Shown piece after piece: positions 1 through 7,183 of a DNA stretch of 18,976 nt. The position numbers and the translations under genes are program-made. The notes beneath the pieces were generated by a model. It searched no databases. It saw only the letters and a program-made list of their open reading frames with translations, and had not been told where the DNA came from. The stretch comes from CAYTEH01 sp964436765 (GTDB lineage Bacteria > Patescibacteriota > Gracilibacteria > Peribacterales > Peribacteraceae). The stretch lies in assembly GCA_964436765.1 (NCBI GenBank), contig CAYTEH010000029.1, positions 1-18,976 on the forward strand. Direction: 5' to 3'. Numbering within the stretch: position 1 is the first letter of the stretch; every line of letters starts with the position of its first letter.

Positions 1-249
1 CCGTCATAGGCTTGGTAAGCCGTTACCTTACCAACTACCTGATAGGCCGCAGGCCACTCCCGAACCGATAAATCTTTCCTCTTGCGAGGGCATCCGGTAT
101 TACTCCTCCTTTCGGAGGGATATCCCTGAGTTCGGGGGATGTACCAACGTGTTACGCAGCCGTCTGCCGTGGGTCTGAACCCACTCGACTTGCATGTGTT
201 AGGCGCACCGCCAGCGTTCACTCTGAGCTAGGATCAAACTCTTCTAAAA
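1..249 (-). rRNA. rrs: 16S ribosomal RNA, 5' part (truncated by window edge)
   Basis: Read on the minus strand, the segment begins with the universal 16S opening AGAGTTTGATCCTAGCTCAG, followed by the conserved GAACGCTGGCGG and AACACATGCAAGTCGA blocks. It ends at the window edge near TATGACGG, about 250 nucleotides into the gene. The 5' boundary at about 249 is set by counting eight bases upstream of GAGTTTGATC, as in E. coli, and could be off by a few bases. The 3' part, including the anti-Shine-Dalgarno tail, lies outside the window. The text resembles candidate-phylum 16S sequences, but a lineage call needs an alignment. Confidence 0.96.
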
Positions 250-564
250 GAAGAATTGAACTAGTGATCAAAGATCACTGGCTAATTAATCCGCCAGGAC
301 CGAGCAAGCTCGAAGTCCTGACATAGTCGTATAGATTTTCATCGCGCGACCAGGCGATGTTTATTCCAAAGGAATTGTTTAGAGTCCGTACGTCCTTCCA
401 ATAAAGGAAGGGCGACAGACTATAGGACCGTTTCTCTACTACACGATGCTGTGAATGACCATTCACGCAACGGACCACGCGGTACCGTCTTATGCACTCT
501 TTTTGTCACCCGGAGCGACATCGAAGGGCGGCCTCTGTTGCGAAAACAGAAGCAGAGCCCGTCT
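250..564 (-). other. Structured 16S rRNA leader
   Basis: No protein gene is supported here. The stretch lies between the 16S 5' end and the candidate rRNA promoter, and it is packed with hairpins: AGTGATC/GATCACT (263-279), a compound stem CAGGAC-CGAGC/GCTCG-GTCCTG (295-320), CATCGC/GCGATG (340-359), ATTCC/GGAAT (363-375), CCTTCC/GGAAGG (394-411), and one near the expected transcript start with CTCTG/CAGAG arms (about 530-560). This is what an rRNA precursor leader used in processing should look like. No boxA element was recognised. Confidence 0.6.
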
Positions 565-592
565 ATCTTACTCAGGAAAAGGGGAGGGTCAA
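565..592 (-). promoter_or_regulatory. Candidate rRNA operon promoter
   Basis: On the minus strand TTGACC (plus coordinates 587-592) is followed after 16 bases by TAAGAT (565-570). The expected transcription start is near 557, which gives a leader of roughly 300 nucleotides before 16S. It is the only good sigma70-type pair seen upstream of the rRNA. Confidence 0.5.
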
Positions 593-659
593 GCATCTTT
601 TGCAAGTTTTTCAGTACAAGGCGGGTTGTTGAAAATTTGGAGCTACGGAGCGGTCAGTG

Positions 660-747
660 AAAGGATTCAGGCATTGAAGATTCAGGGTTCAGGAAGGCTA
701 CAAGATTCATGGCAAAGTACCTGAGGCCTTACAACTTCCTGAATCCT
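660..747. repeat. Inverted repeat made of degenerate GATTCAGG words
   Basis: The perfect 11-bp arms AAGGATTCAGG (660-670) and CCTGAATCCTT (737-747) are inverted. A second inverted pair, TTCAGGAAG/CTTCCTGAA, lies within the same span, and the left part repeats GATTCAGG-like words at about 8-base spacing. It sits between the divergent rRNA and rpsF promoters and resembles the other short-period spacer arrays in the window. Confidence 0.65.
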
Positions 748-794
748 TAGTGCTGATTCTTTTCTGCGACCACCTTCGATCTCATTTTTCATAC

Positions 795-823
795 TTGACC
801 TCATCTCACCCTCCTTGTACTCT
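795..823 (+). promoter_or_regulatory. Candidate rpsF-rpsR promoter
   Basis: TTGACC (795-800) is followed after 17 bases by TACTCT (818-823). The -35 is good and the -10 is weak. Transcription would start near 830, leaving a leader of about 50 nucleotides before the chosen ATG, unlike most genes in the window. Confidence 0.4.
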
Positions 824-836
824 TCCGCTCCGACTT

Positions 837-860
837 CCCTACGTCCTTTGTGACGCAGGG
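837..860 (+). promoter_or_regulatory. Hairpin in the rpsF leader
   Basis: CCCTACGTC (837-845) can pair with GACGCAGGG (852-860) across a six-base loop, with one mismatch. It is placed where the S6:S18 complex autoregulates rpsF operons in many bacteria. The characteristic CCG bulge of that motif was not recognised, so the regulatory role is only a guess. Confidence 0.3.
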
Positions 861-879
861 CTTCGACCCCAAGTCTCCC

Positions 880-1434
880 ATGCCATCTCTTATCCCATCA
901 TCGGAAGACGTACGCGTGTACGAGTGGTGCGTGATGTATCCCTATCCTCTCGATCAGAAGTCCGAGAACGATTTGCTGAAGGAGATTGACGGGTACTTTG
1001 CCGAAGCCGGTGCCAAGCTGATCATGAAGGACAAGTGGGGCCGCCGCGGTCTGGCGTACACCATCAAGGGTCTCACCGAGGCGAACTTCATTGTCTACTA
1101 CTTCGAGATGGATCCCTCCAAGGTGAAAGAGGTCGATACGCAGCTCAAAATCTCGAAGGGCATCATGCGTCACATGTTCGTGAAGCCACCCAAGCACTAC
1201 CAGATCGTCAAATACAGCGAAGCCTACGAGACCTGGCTGAAGGAGCGCGAGAACATCGGAGAGGTGCGCGCACGCGAGAAGGAGCAGAAGGTGCAGGAGG
1301 CGATCGCACGCAAGGCCAAGCGCAGTGCCCAGCGCGCCGATGAGAAGAAGAAAGAGGAGAAGGCCGCCCCCGCGATGAGCAAAGAGGCGATCACCGAGAA
1401 GCTCGACAAGCTCATTTCCGACGACTCCATCTAA
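880..1434 (+). CDS. rpsF: 30S ribosomal protein S6 with charged C-terminal extension
   Basis: This is ribosomal protein S6, a small-subunit protein that pairs with S18 on the 16S central domain. Residues about 11-102 form the S6 fold: YEWCVMYPYPL starts the first strand, WGRRGLAYTIKG is the conserved central motif, and GIMRHMFVK closes the core. A lysine/glutamate-rich helical tail follows (about 115-184), making the 184-residue protein much longer than the usual 95-135. The ATG at 880 was chosen because the S6 core begins shortly after it; an in-frame GTG at 850 would add ten residues unlike S6. No Shine-Dalgarno sequence precedes either. The stop lies two bases before rpsR, so the two are co-transcribed. 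The common ssb gene between them is absent. Identification is firm, the start less so. Confidence 0.93.
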   Translation: MPSLIPSSEDVRVYEWCVMYPYPLDQKSENDLLKEIDGYFAEAGAKLIMKDKWGRRGLAYTIKGLTEANFIVYYFEMDPSKVKEVDTQLKISKGIMRHMFVKPPKHYQIVKYSEAYETWLKERENIGEVRAREKEQKVQEAIARKAKRSAQRADEKKKEEKAAPAMSKEAITEKLDKLISDDSI

Positions 1435-1436
1435 CC

Positions 1437-1676
1437 ATGGCCAAACAGCAGAACCAGCAACGGCGCAGCGACCCACGCATGAAGCAGTGTCCGTTCTGCG
1501 ACAAGGGCGCCAAGTACATCGATTACAAGGACTACCCCGCCGTGAAGGAGTACCTCGATTACTTCGGCAACATCCGCGCGCGGTACTACACAGGAGTCTG
1601 TCTGAAGCACCAGAAGATGCTCAAGAGCGCCATCGAGCGCGCGCGCTTCATGGGGATGATTGCGTACCGCAAGTAA
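1437..1676 (+). CDS. rpsR: 30S ribosomal protein S18
   Basis: The 79-residue product is ribosomal protein S18, the partner of S6 in the platform of the small subunit. Diagnostic segments are the CPFC motif at 18-21, the IDYKD segment, and the basic C-terminal helix KHQKMLKSAIERARFMGMI ending in PYRK-like AYRK. C18, C21 and C55 could take part in zinc binding, as in the Cys-containing form of S18. It follows rpsF after two bases with no Shine-Dalgarno sequence, so translation probably depends on coupling. No rplI follows; the stop codon is directly adjacent to a repeat array. Confidence 0.95.
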   Translation: MAKQQNQQRRSDPRMKQCPFCDKGAKYIDYKDYPAVKEYLDYFGNIRARYYTGVCLKHQKMLKSAIERARFMGMIAYRK

Positions 1677-1716
1677 TAGCTGATTAGCTTGTTAGCTGGC
1701 TAGCTTTTTAGCCTTA
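1677..1716 (+). repeat. Array of five degenerate 8-bp units (TAGCTNNN)
   Basis: Directly after the rpsR stop codon come TAGCTGAT, TAGCTTGT, TAGCTGGC, TAGCTTTT and TAGCCTTA, five consecutive 8-base units with a constant TAGC start. It may act as an end-of-transcript structure, since TAGCT words can pair with the partly palindromic AGCTxxCTAGCT core. No U-run terminator is otherwise present after rpsR. Confidence 0.8.
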
Positions 1717-1724
1717 CGCCGTAT

Positions 1725-1753
1725 TTGCTATAAATAAGAGTTTATTGTATAAT
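1725..1753 (+). promoter_or_regulatory. Strong promoter for the orphan gene at 1776
   Basis: TTGCTA (1725-1730), a 17-base spacer, and a perfect TATAAT (1748-1753) lie in an AT-rich island within GC-rich DNA. The start codon is 22 bases downstream of the -10, so the mRNA would have a leader of about 15 nucleotides, rich in A and C and without a Shine-Dalgarno sequence. Confidence 0.75.
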
Positions 1754-1775
1754 AATATAAAACCCACAAAAACCT

Positions 1776-2996
1776 ATGCCCAACGGATTCAACGCAATGC
1801 ATAACTTCGAAGGCGGGAATGCCGAGATGCCGGACGGCCGACATGAGTATCTGGCGAACGCGCGGGCACGCATGGATCACGTGGGGCGGTGGCTCCGGGA
1901 GCCGCGCTACCGCGATTTCACCGCGAACCGCGAGCACATGAGCGATCTGTACCACCGCTTCCAGACTGGTGCCAACCTGGCGGCCCGGGCGCGGTACAAC
2001 GAGGGAGTGGACCGCTGGCAGCACAACCACATCCATCAGAACTGGTCCGATAACACGATGTCGCCCGTGTGGGGGCCGCGGCGCGAGTTCCAGGGCACGC
2101 GCAATTACAACAACTACATTTATAGCTTGAACTACGGCGCGGGCGACCGCGGGTCGTATTCGCGCAACGGTTGGGTGCGCAGCACGCCCAGCTTCCAGGA
2201 CATCGAGATGTACAACCAGTTCCAGCAGATGAACAGGCAGCCGCGGTACCCGATGCAGTACGGCCAGCGTGGCCCGGGCATGCGTCGGGGGCCGCAGATG
2301 GGCGTTGGCGGGACGATGGAGCAGGGGGGCGATGCCGCCATGCAGCAGCAGATGCAGGAACTGGCACGGCAGTTCCAGATGGCTCGCACGCCGCAGCAGC
2401 GCCAGCAAATCATGAAACAGATGCAGGGCCTCGCTGGCAGTACCGGCCGGCAGCCGGCTATCCGTGTTGCAGGTTGGCGCAGTGACGTGGATGAAGCGGG
2501 CGGGTCGCGATCTGGCATGACAGACAGGCAGTACAACACGATCATGGCCCAGAAAACACAGTACGAAGAGGACATGCGCCAGCAGTCCATCCGCGATGGC
2601 GAGAATATCCATACGGTGATGAATAGCGCGGAGGTGAATACGGCGCTCGTGAGCGTCGCGGAATTCAACCGGACGCATCAGCAGGAGCTGGGCGCGATGG
2701 AGCCTGGCCTGCGGATGGTCAATGGCAGGCTGCAGCAGGTGGATGGGCCCAATCCGGCGGCAAGGGAGCAGTTGCGGAAGCTGATTGCTTCCTTGGACAC
2801 GGCTTTCCAAAATAAGGTGACTCCGGACATGCTCCGGAGCGCCGGGTTCGTTATCGGCGTCAATACGCGTCTGCGCGATAATGTCGGGCCCATCGTGGAA
2901 CGTGCCGAAAACCAGACGATCGGCTGGATCCTGCGCCTGCGTAACGGCCACATTGTGCTGGATAACGCCCAGCGGCCGGACGCGGGCGTCGTATAA
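1776..2996 (+). CDS. Orphan Arg/Gln/Met-rich soluble protein
   Basis: Not recognised. The 406-residue product has no signal peptide, no membrane segment and no cysteine. Residues 1-180 are rich in Arg, Asn, Tyr, Trp and Gly and contain no lysine: the first Lys is at about 214, while Arg is abundant. Residues about 186-219 are dominated by Gln and Met (MQQQMQELARQFQMAR and following), probably a helix or coiled coil. Residues about 255-406 look globular, with alternating hydrophobic positions (LRKLIASLDTAF, GWILRLRNGHIVLD). The composition would suit nucleic-acid binding or a structural role, but no motif proves it. It has its own strong promoter and no neighbour of related function. A 428-residue antisense ORF is treated as a shadow of this gene. 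Confidence 0.8.
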   Translation: MPNGFNAMHNFEGGNAEMPDGRHEYLANARARMDHVGRWLREPRYRDFTANREHMSDLYHRFQTGANLAARARYNEGVDRWQHNHIHQNWSDNTMSPVWGPRREFQGTRNYNNYIYSLNYGAGDRGSYSRNGWVRSTPSFQDIEMYNQFQQMNRQPRYPMQYGQRGPGMRRGPQMGVGGTMEQGGDAAMQQQMQELARQFQMARTPQQRQQIMKQMQGLAGSTGRQPAIRVAGWRSDVDEAGGSRSGMTDRQYNTIMAQKTQYEEDMRQQSIRDGENIHTVMNSAEVNTALVSVAEFNRTHQQELGAMEPGLRMVNGRLQQVDGPNPAAREQLRKLIASLDTAFQNKVTPDMLRSAGFVIGVNTRLRDNVGPIVERAENQTIGWILRLRNGHIVLDNAQRPDAGVV

Positions 2997-3064
2997 AACA
3001 GCCTTCGGGACCATCCTGCGGGACTCGCTCAGGGTAGGTCAGATTTGCTATATTCGAGGCATCC

Positions 3065-3086
3065 CTCGACTCGCTCCGCTCGCTCG
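3065..3086. repeat. CTCG-rich direct repeat upstream of yebC
   Basis: CTCG occurs at 3065-3068, 3070-3073, 3079-3082 and 3083-3086 in a short simple-repeat block. The rest of the 120-base spacer before yebC holds the words TTTGCTAT at 3044 and 3100 and no supported gene. Confidence 0.4.
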
Positions 3087-3104
3087 GGACAAGTTACGCT
3101 TTGC

Positions 3105-3110
3105 TATCAT
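3105..3110 (+). promoter_or_regulatory. -10 box of leaderless yebC
   Basis: TATCAT with an upstream TGC (TGCTATCAT, extended -10) ends six bases before the yebC ATG. Transcription would start at or next to the start codon. No clear -35 is seen. Confidence 0.55.
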
Positions 3111-3116
3111 TCAGCT

Positions 3117-3711
3117 ATGTCTGGTCACTCCAAATGGGCGAATATCCGGGTACGTAAAACCGCGCAGGATGCCAAGCGCGGGAAGGTCTTCACGCGCCAT
3201 GCGCGATTGATCGAAATCGCGGCGCGCGCGGGGGGTGCCGATCCCGTCACCAATGCCGCGCTCCGGACCGCCATCGATAACGCAAAGGAAGACAGCGTCC
3301 CCAATGCCAACATCGACCGCGCCATCCAGAAGGGAGTCGGGGTGGGCAAAGGCGAGGCGATGCAGGAGATCATCTACGAGGCGTACGGCCCGGGCGGGAC
3401 GGCGTTCATCGTCGAGTGCCTCTCGGATAACCGGAACAGGACGGCGGCGAACGTGCGCAATGTGATCAGCAAGAACGGGGGGCGAGTCGCGGACGGAGGG
3501 TCGGTCGCGTGGATGTTCGAGCGGAAAGGGGTCGTCGCTGCGGCGACGAGTGAAANNNNNNNNNNNNNNNNNNNNNNNNNNNNNNNNNNNNNNNNNNNNN
3601 NNNNNNNNNNNNNNNNNNNNNNNNNNNNNNNNNNNNNNNNNNNNNNNNNNNNNNNAAGTGGCCGCGCTGCATCGGGAGCTGCAGGACTTCGACGACCACA
3701 ACGCGCGCTAA
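3117..3711 (+). CDS. yebC: YebC/PmpR family protein, interrupted by assembly gap
   Basis: The N-terminal 146 residues are a classic YebC: MSGHSKWANIRVRK start, RGKVFTRHARLIEIAARAGG, AIDNAKEDSVPNANIDRAI, then YEAYGPGGTAFIVECLSDNRNR and GGSVAWMFERKG. Family members are DNA-binding regulators or translation factors that relieve ribosome stalling at proline stretches. After the gap the last 18 codons (3658-3711) read VAALHRELQDFDDHNAR and stop, a plausible YebC C-terminus. The flanks are out of frame across the 100 N. A family length of 240-250 residues would need roughly 230-260 bases, so the N-run is a placeholder and not a measured length. The gene is therefore probably intact in the organism. 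It appears leaderless. Confidence 0.9.
3556..3655. other. Assembly gap (100 N)
   Basis: Exactly 100 N lie inside yebC. The round length and the frame mismatch of the flanks mark it as a scaffold placeholder. Any ORF read through it in other frames is artefactual. Confidence 0.98.
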
Positions 3712-3722
3712 CCGCCGATGGA

Positions 3723-3752
3723 GGGTTAGGGTTAGGGTTAGGGTTAGGGTTA
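3723..3752. repeat. Five perfect GGGTTA hexamers (telomere-like)
   Basis: Five exact copies of GGGTTA lie 12 bases after the yebC stop. Facing them, just before the convergent PBP stop, is a C-rich degenerate arm (about 3798-3826, CCCTAGCTCC...CCCCTAG), so the convergent genes are separated by G-rich and C-rich quasi-complementary arms. The run is identical to the vertebrate telomere word and could also form a G-quadruplex. Confidence 0.9.
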
Positions 3753-3822
3753 GGAGCGAAACGATGCAACAAACGTATGATGATCTTTCTTGTCGTCCCT
3801 AGCTCCAACCTTATTCCTACCC

Positions 3823-6800
3823 CTAGTGCGCACTGCTCGATGACCCGCTGCCGTCCGTCACTTCAATCCGGATCTCATCCTCGGTCGTATTCCCGGCCAG
3901 GTCCACGGCCACGGCGCGGATGCGGTGGGTGCCGGCGTTATCGATCGGGTACGTCAGTTCATAGGGGGATTTTGGCTTACGAGTGAGGAGGATGCCATCG
4001 AGGTAGAACTCGACGTACTTGATGCCGCCTTCGGTATCGTCGGCCACTGCCTGCATGCTCACCTCCGTGCCCTTCGGAACCGAGGCGCCGGCTTCGGGAG
4101 AGATCAGGCGCACGCTCGGCCCCCCCGAGTCATTCCGGAACGAGAACCGCACGGTGTCTTTCGCCGTGTTGTAATACTCATCGGTCAGCGTGACGGTCAG
4201 TTCATGCATGCCCGCTTCACTGATGGAGCGGGGGACGCGGACGGCGCCGTCGAACGGAGCCCCGGTGAAGGTTTCGAGATGCTTGCCGTCGATTTCGAAG
4301 GTCACCTCGCGGATGCTCGAGCCCACCTCGGCGTCGAAGGTCGGATGGAACGACGGATAGCTGGCCGTGCCGCCGTCCCCGGGGGTGAGGAGCCGGATGG
4401 AGGGCTTCTCCAGGCGGCCGGGCGTCATCGAAATATCACATGCCTCCGTGGGTGCGATGGGTAGCGGCAGGTTCGCGCCGGAACCGGCTTCCTTCGCCCA
4501 CGTCTGCACTCCCTGCTCCCACGAGGGCCAGCGGTCGGCCAGGATGCTCTTGGGCACATAGAAGCTCTTCGTTTCACGTGCTTCGGCCGGGCAGGAATCG
4601 CTCGCCAGCAGGCCCGTCACCTTATCCACTTCGATCGTCACGCACGCCGGGTCGGCAAGCGTGGGGGCGTTCTCGCGCAGGAACACGTCGGACTTGCGCA
4701 TCTCCACCGGCGTGCACTCGGTGGGCAGCTCGCCCGACAGCAGCGATGCCTGCACATCGAGCAGGCCATCGGGCCTGTCGAACGCGGTCTTGAGCGGCAG
4801 ATTCTCCTTCTGGGACCGGGCCACGAAAATCTTCTGCGCCTGGCTCATGAATTCCTTCCAGATGGGTGCCGCCACGTTGATGCCATCGGCCTTGTCGCTC
4901 AGGGGATCGCTCGTGGCGTTGCCCGCCCAGACGCCCGCCACGATCATGGGCGTGTACCCCACCGTCCACACGTTATCGGGCTTGCGCTTCCCCGGCTTGC
5001 AGTTCTTCTTCTCGTCGAATTCCAAGCACTTGTTGCTGGTGCCGGTCTTGGCCGCGGCCTCGGTTCCCGCGACGCTCAGGATGCTCTGCCAGTACTCTCC
5101 GGGACGGGCGGTTTTGTCGCTCAAGATGGATGTCACCTCGTAGGCCACGCGGGGGTCGAGCACTTCCTTGCTTTCGAGTCCCGGGTCGAAGTCGCCCGGG
5201 ATGGGCAGGAGGGCGCCGCGGACATCCGTGATTTTCCGGATGCTGACTGCGGGCTTGAAGAGTCCGCCGTCCGCCAGCGTCGCGTAGCCCTGGACCATTT
5301 CGAGGAGCGGCGTCTCGGCCGCACCGATCGCCATGGAGGGTCCGTAGCCTTCGGCGGGCTTGCGGAGGAGGGGGGTGGTGACGCCCATGGAGCTTGCGAG
5401 GGAGAGCAGTGCATCCTCTTCCCCGCCCAGGAAGTACGCCTTGATGGCGGGGATATTGCGTGAGCCGCCGAGCGCTTTCCGGATGGTCGTGATGCCCCAG
5501 AAACCTCCTTCGAAGTTCTGCGGTTCGTAATCGCCGAACTTGGTTTTGACGTCATGAAGCACGGTGGCCGGACCATAGCCTTTCAAAAAGGCACCGGCGT
5601 AGATGAGCGGCTTGAACGTGCTGCCCGGCGCGCGCGGGGCCAGTGCCATATCCACCTTCCCCTCGTTCTCCTGATCGCTGTAATCGGCGTTCCCCACGTA
5701 GGCGAGGATTTCCTTGGTGACGGGATCCATGGCGACGAGGGCGATGTTCTGAGCCATGTAGATCTTCCGGTGACTCTCGCGGAACTTCGTCACGGCCTTC
5801 TCGGCCGCCTGCTGCAGTTCCCAATCGAGCGTTGTTTGGATGGTAAGCCCGCCCTGCTCCAGGATTCCCTTGTCGGCGCTGCTCTGGAACATCTTTTCCA
5901 CCTGGTCCTTGGTCCACAGCACAAAGTGTGCGGCGCGGATGGACTCACGCGAAGGCTGGAAGGTGATGGTCTTGAGTTCCGTCACGGCCTCGGTCCTCTC
6001 CGCATCGGTGATCATGCCCTGGCTCACCATGTTCTCCAGGACCTGGTCGGTGCGGCCGCCCACGTAGAGCAGGTGGCTTCCCGTACCGAGCATGCCACCC
6101 ATCAGCCCGATGCTGACGTCGTCATCGTCCAGTTGTGAGGTCTTCGTGATCTTCCCGGCGGAGATCCGCGCGAGTACGTCCTCGGTCACGGTCGTCCGGA
6201 CGTGGCGGCCGTAGGGGTTGTAGTACGAGGGCCCGCGCGGGATGCTCGCAAGTATCGCCGACTCTGCGATGGTGAGGTCCTTCGCGTTCTTGCCGAAGTA
6301 CGTCTGGCTGGCCTGCTGCACGCCGTAGGCGTTCTGGCCGAAGGGGATCCAGTTAAGGTACAGGGCCAGCAGGTCATCGCGGCTGTAGACGGCTTCCATC
6401 TGGCAGCCGAGCATCAGCTCCTTCAGCTTCCGGTTGAGGATATTCTCGCGCTGCAGGTTCAGGGCATTGCGTGCCAGCTGGCGAGTGAGCGTGGAGGCTC
6501 CGCCCTTGCGTCCGGCGGTGACGAGAGAGCGCACGATGGCCCGTACATCGAGGCAGCCGCGCGTAAAGAACCGCTGGTCCTCGATGGCCACCACGGCGTC
6601 TTTCACGTGCTGCGAGATATCCTCCTTCTTGACGATGGTGCGGTTCTGCTCGCCATAGACACGGTAGAGCTCGGTGCCGTTGCGGTCCACGATAGCCGTG
6701 CTCTGCGAGGCACGCAGAATCGTCTGGTCGTTGACCACGGGGAGCGTGAACCACAGGAATCCCACGTAGAGGATCACGAGCAGCGTACCCACGCCGCCAG

Positions 6801-7023
6801 TGCGCAGGATCAGGCGCTTCCATCCCAATTCCTCTTTGATCTCCCAGAACCGCCGCCAGAGCCGTTTCACAACGTGTTCCTGTCCGCCTCCCGCGCCGCC
6901 AAGCCACGAGCGGGCAGAGCGTGTGGCCCTTTTGTAGGGCGGACGCACGGAAACGGGCCGTACGGGAGTGCCGGCCCCGCCGTTTCCCGCAATGGGACGC
7001 GATTGAAATCCTTCAGGACTCAT
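3823..7023 (-). CDS. Bifunctional class A penicillin-binding protein with C-terminal Ig-like domains
   Basis: This 1066-residue membrane enzyme should polymerise and cross-link peptidoglycan. A basic cytoplasmic tail (1-70) is followed by a membrane segment (about 75-97), a GT51 glycosyltransferase (about 120-290; catalytic Glu148 in AIEDQRFF, then GGASTLTRQLARN), and a transpeptidase (about 420-730) with all three motifs: SxxK at S468-K471 (GSTFK), SxN at S521RN, and KTGTS from K659. The usual His after EDxxFF is Arg here (FFTRGCLD). Beyond about 880, two Ig-like modules follow (EVTFEIDG..., KYVEFYLDG...), an extension of a few hundred residues ending in a Ser-rich tail. The start at 7023 is preferred over an upstream extension to 7161 because a -10 box sits six bases before it and the added residues look non-native. 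It is convergent with yebC and divergent from the pilin gene. Confidence 0.95.
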   Translation of the reverse strand: MSPEGFQSRPIAGNGGAGTPVRPVSVRPPYKRATRSARSWLGGAGGGQEHVVKRLWRRFWEIKEELGWKRLILRTGGVGTLLVILYVGFLWFTLPVVNDQTILRASQSTAIVDRNGTELYRVYGEQNRTIVKKEDISQHVKDAVVAIEDQRFFTRGCLDVRAIVRSLVTAGRKGGASTLTRQLARNALNLQRENILNRKLKELMLGCQMEAVYSRDDLLALYLNWIPFGQNAYGVQQASQTYFGKNAKDLTIAESAILASIPRGPSYYNPYGRHVRTTVTEDVLARISAGKITKTSQLDDDDVSIGLMGGMLGTGSHLLYVGGRTDQVLENMVSQGMITDAERTEAVTELKTITFQPSRESIRAAHFVLWTKDQVEKMFQSSADKGILEQGGLTIQTTLDWELQQAAEKAVTKFRESHRKIYMAQNIALVAMDPVTKEILAYVGNADYSDQENEGKVDMALAPRAPGSTFKPLIYAGAFLKGYGPATVLHDVKTKFGDYEPQNFEGGFWGITTIRKALGGSRNIPAIKAYFLGGEEDALLSLASSMGVTTPLLRKPAEGYGPSMAIGAAETPLLEMVQGYATLADGGLFKPAVSIRKITDVRGALLPIPGDFDPGLESKEVLDPRVAYEVTSILSDKTARPGEYWQSILSVAGTEAAAKTGTSNKCLEFDEKKNCKPGKRKPDNVWTVGYTPMIVAGVWAGNATSDPLSDKADGINVAAPIWKEFMSQAQKIFVARSQKENLPLKTAFDRPDGLLDVQASLLSGELPTECTPVEMRKSDVFLRENAPTLADPACVTIEVDKVTGLLASDSCPAEARETKSFYVPKSILADRWPSWEQGVQTWAKEAGSGANLPLPIAPTEACDISMTPGRLEKPSIRLLTPGDGGTASYPSFHPTFDAEVGSSIREVTFEIDGKHLETFTGAPFDGAVRVPRSISEAGMHELTVTLTDEYYNTAKDTVRFSFRNDSGGPSVRLISPEAGASVPKGTEVSMQAVADDTEGGIKYVEFYLDGILLTRKPKSPYELTYPIDNAGTHRIRAVAVDLAGNTTEDEIRIEVTDGSGSSSSAH

Positions 7024-7029
7024 GCCCAC

Positions 7030-7048
7030 AGGATAGCGGAAAAAAGAG
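7030..7048 (-). promoter_or_regulatory. Promoter of the PBP gene
   Basis: On the minus strand CTCTTTTTTCCG (7037-7048) is followed by C and TATCCT (7030-7035), which ends six bases before the ATG at 7023. The same 12-base word precedes the -10 of the TPR gene at 7711. Confidence 0.55.
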
Positions 7049-7073
7049 AATAGTGGGGAGTGTCGGAGAAAAA

Positions 7074-7125
7074 TTCCAGAGATAAAAAACCAAATTCCAA
7101 TCTGGCTTTTGGCATCTTTTTTCTG
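7074..7125. repeat. Long imperfect palindrome between PBP and pilin genes
   Basis: CCAGAGATAAAAAACCAAA (from about 7076) can pair imperfectly with the later TTTTGGCATCTTTTTTCTGG (to about 7125), giving an A/T-rich hairpin or operator in the divergent spacer. The word AAATTCCA also recurs at 7071 and 7092. Confidence 0.45.
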
Positions 7126-7171
7126 GTCTCTATCTGCGATCCGGCTGGTTCCATGAGTCATTCTCTGCTAC

Positions 7172-7177
7172 TACTAT
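7172..7177 (+). promoter_or_regulatory. -10 box of leaderless pilin gene
   Basis: TACTAT ends six bases before the ATG at 7184. An overlapping alternative is the extended -10 TGCTACTAC (7166-7174). Confidence 0.45.
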
Positions 7178-7183
7178 GCCTCG

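Noticed and set aside
1728..3014. 428-residue open frame on the minus strand opposite the orphan gene
   Set aside because: High-GC antisense shadow: rich in His/Leu/Arg/Pro, no domain, no promoter, while the plus frame has a consensus promoter at the right distance.
3723..3752. A real chromosome end (telomere) or eukaryotic contamination
   Set aside because: Only 30 bases, between two bacterial genes on a continuous sequence; a similar hexamer array occurs at 11723.
7024..7161. Upstream extension of the PBP gene to 7161
   Set aside because: A -10 box lies six bases before the ATG at 7023, the extension overlaps the A/T-rich palindrome, and it adds unlikely residues before the cytoplasmic tail.
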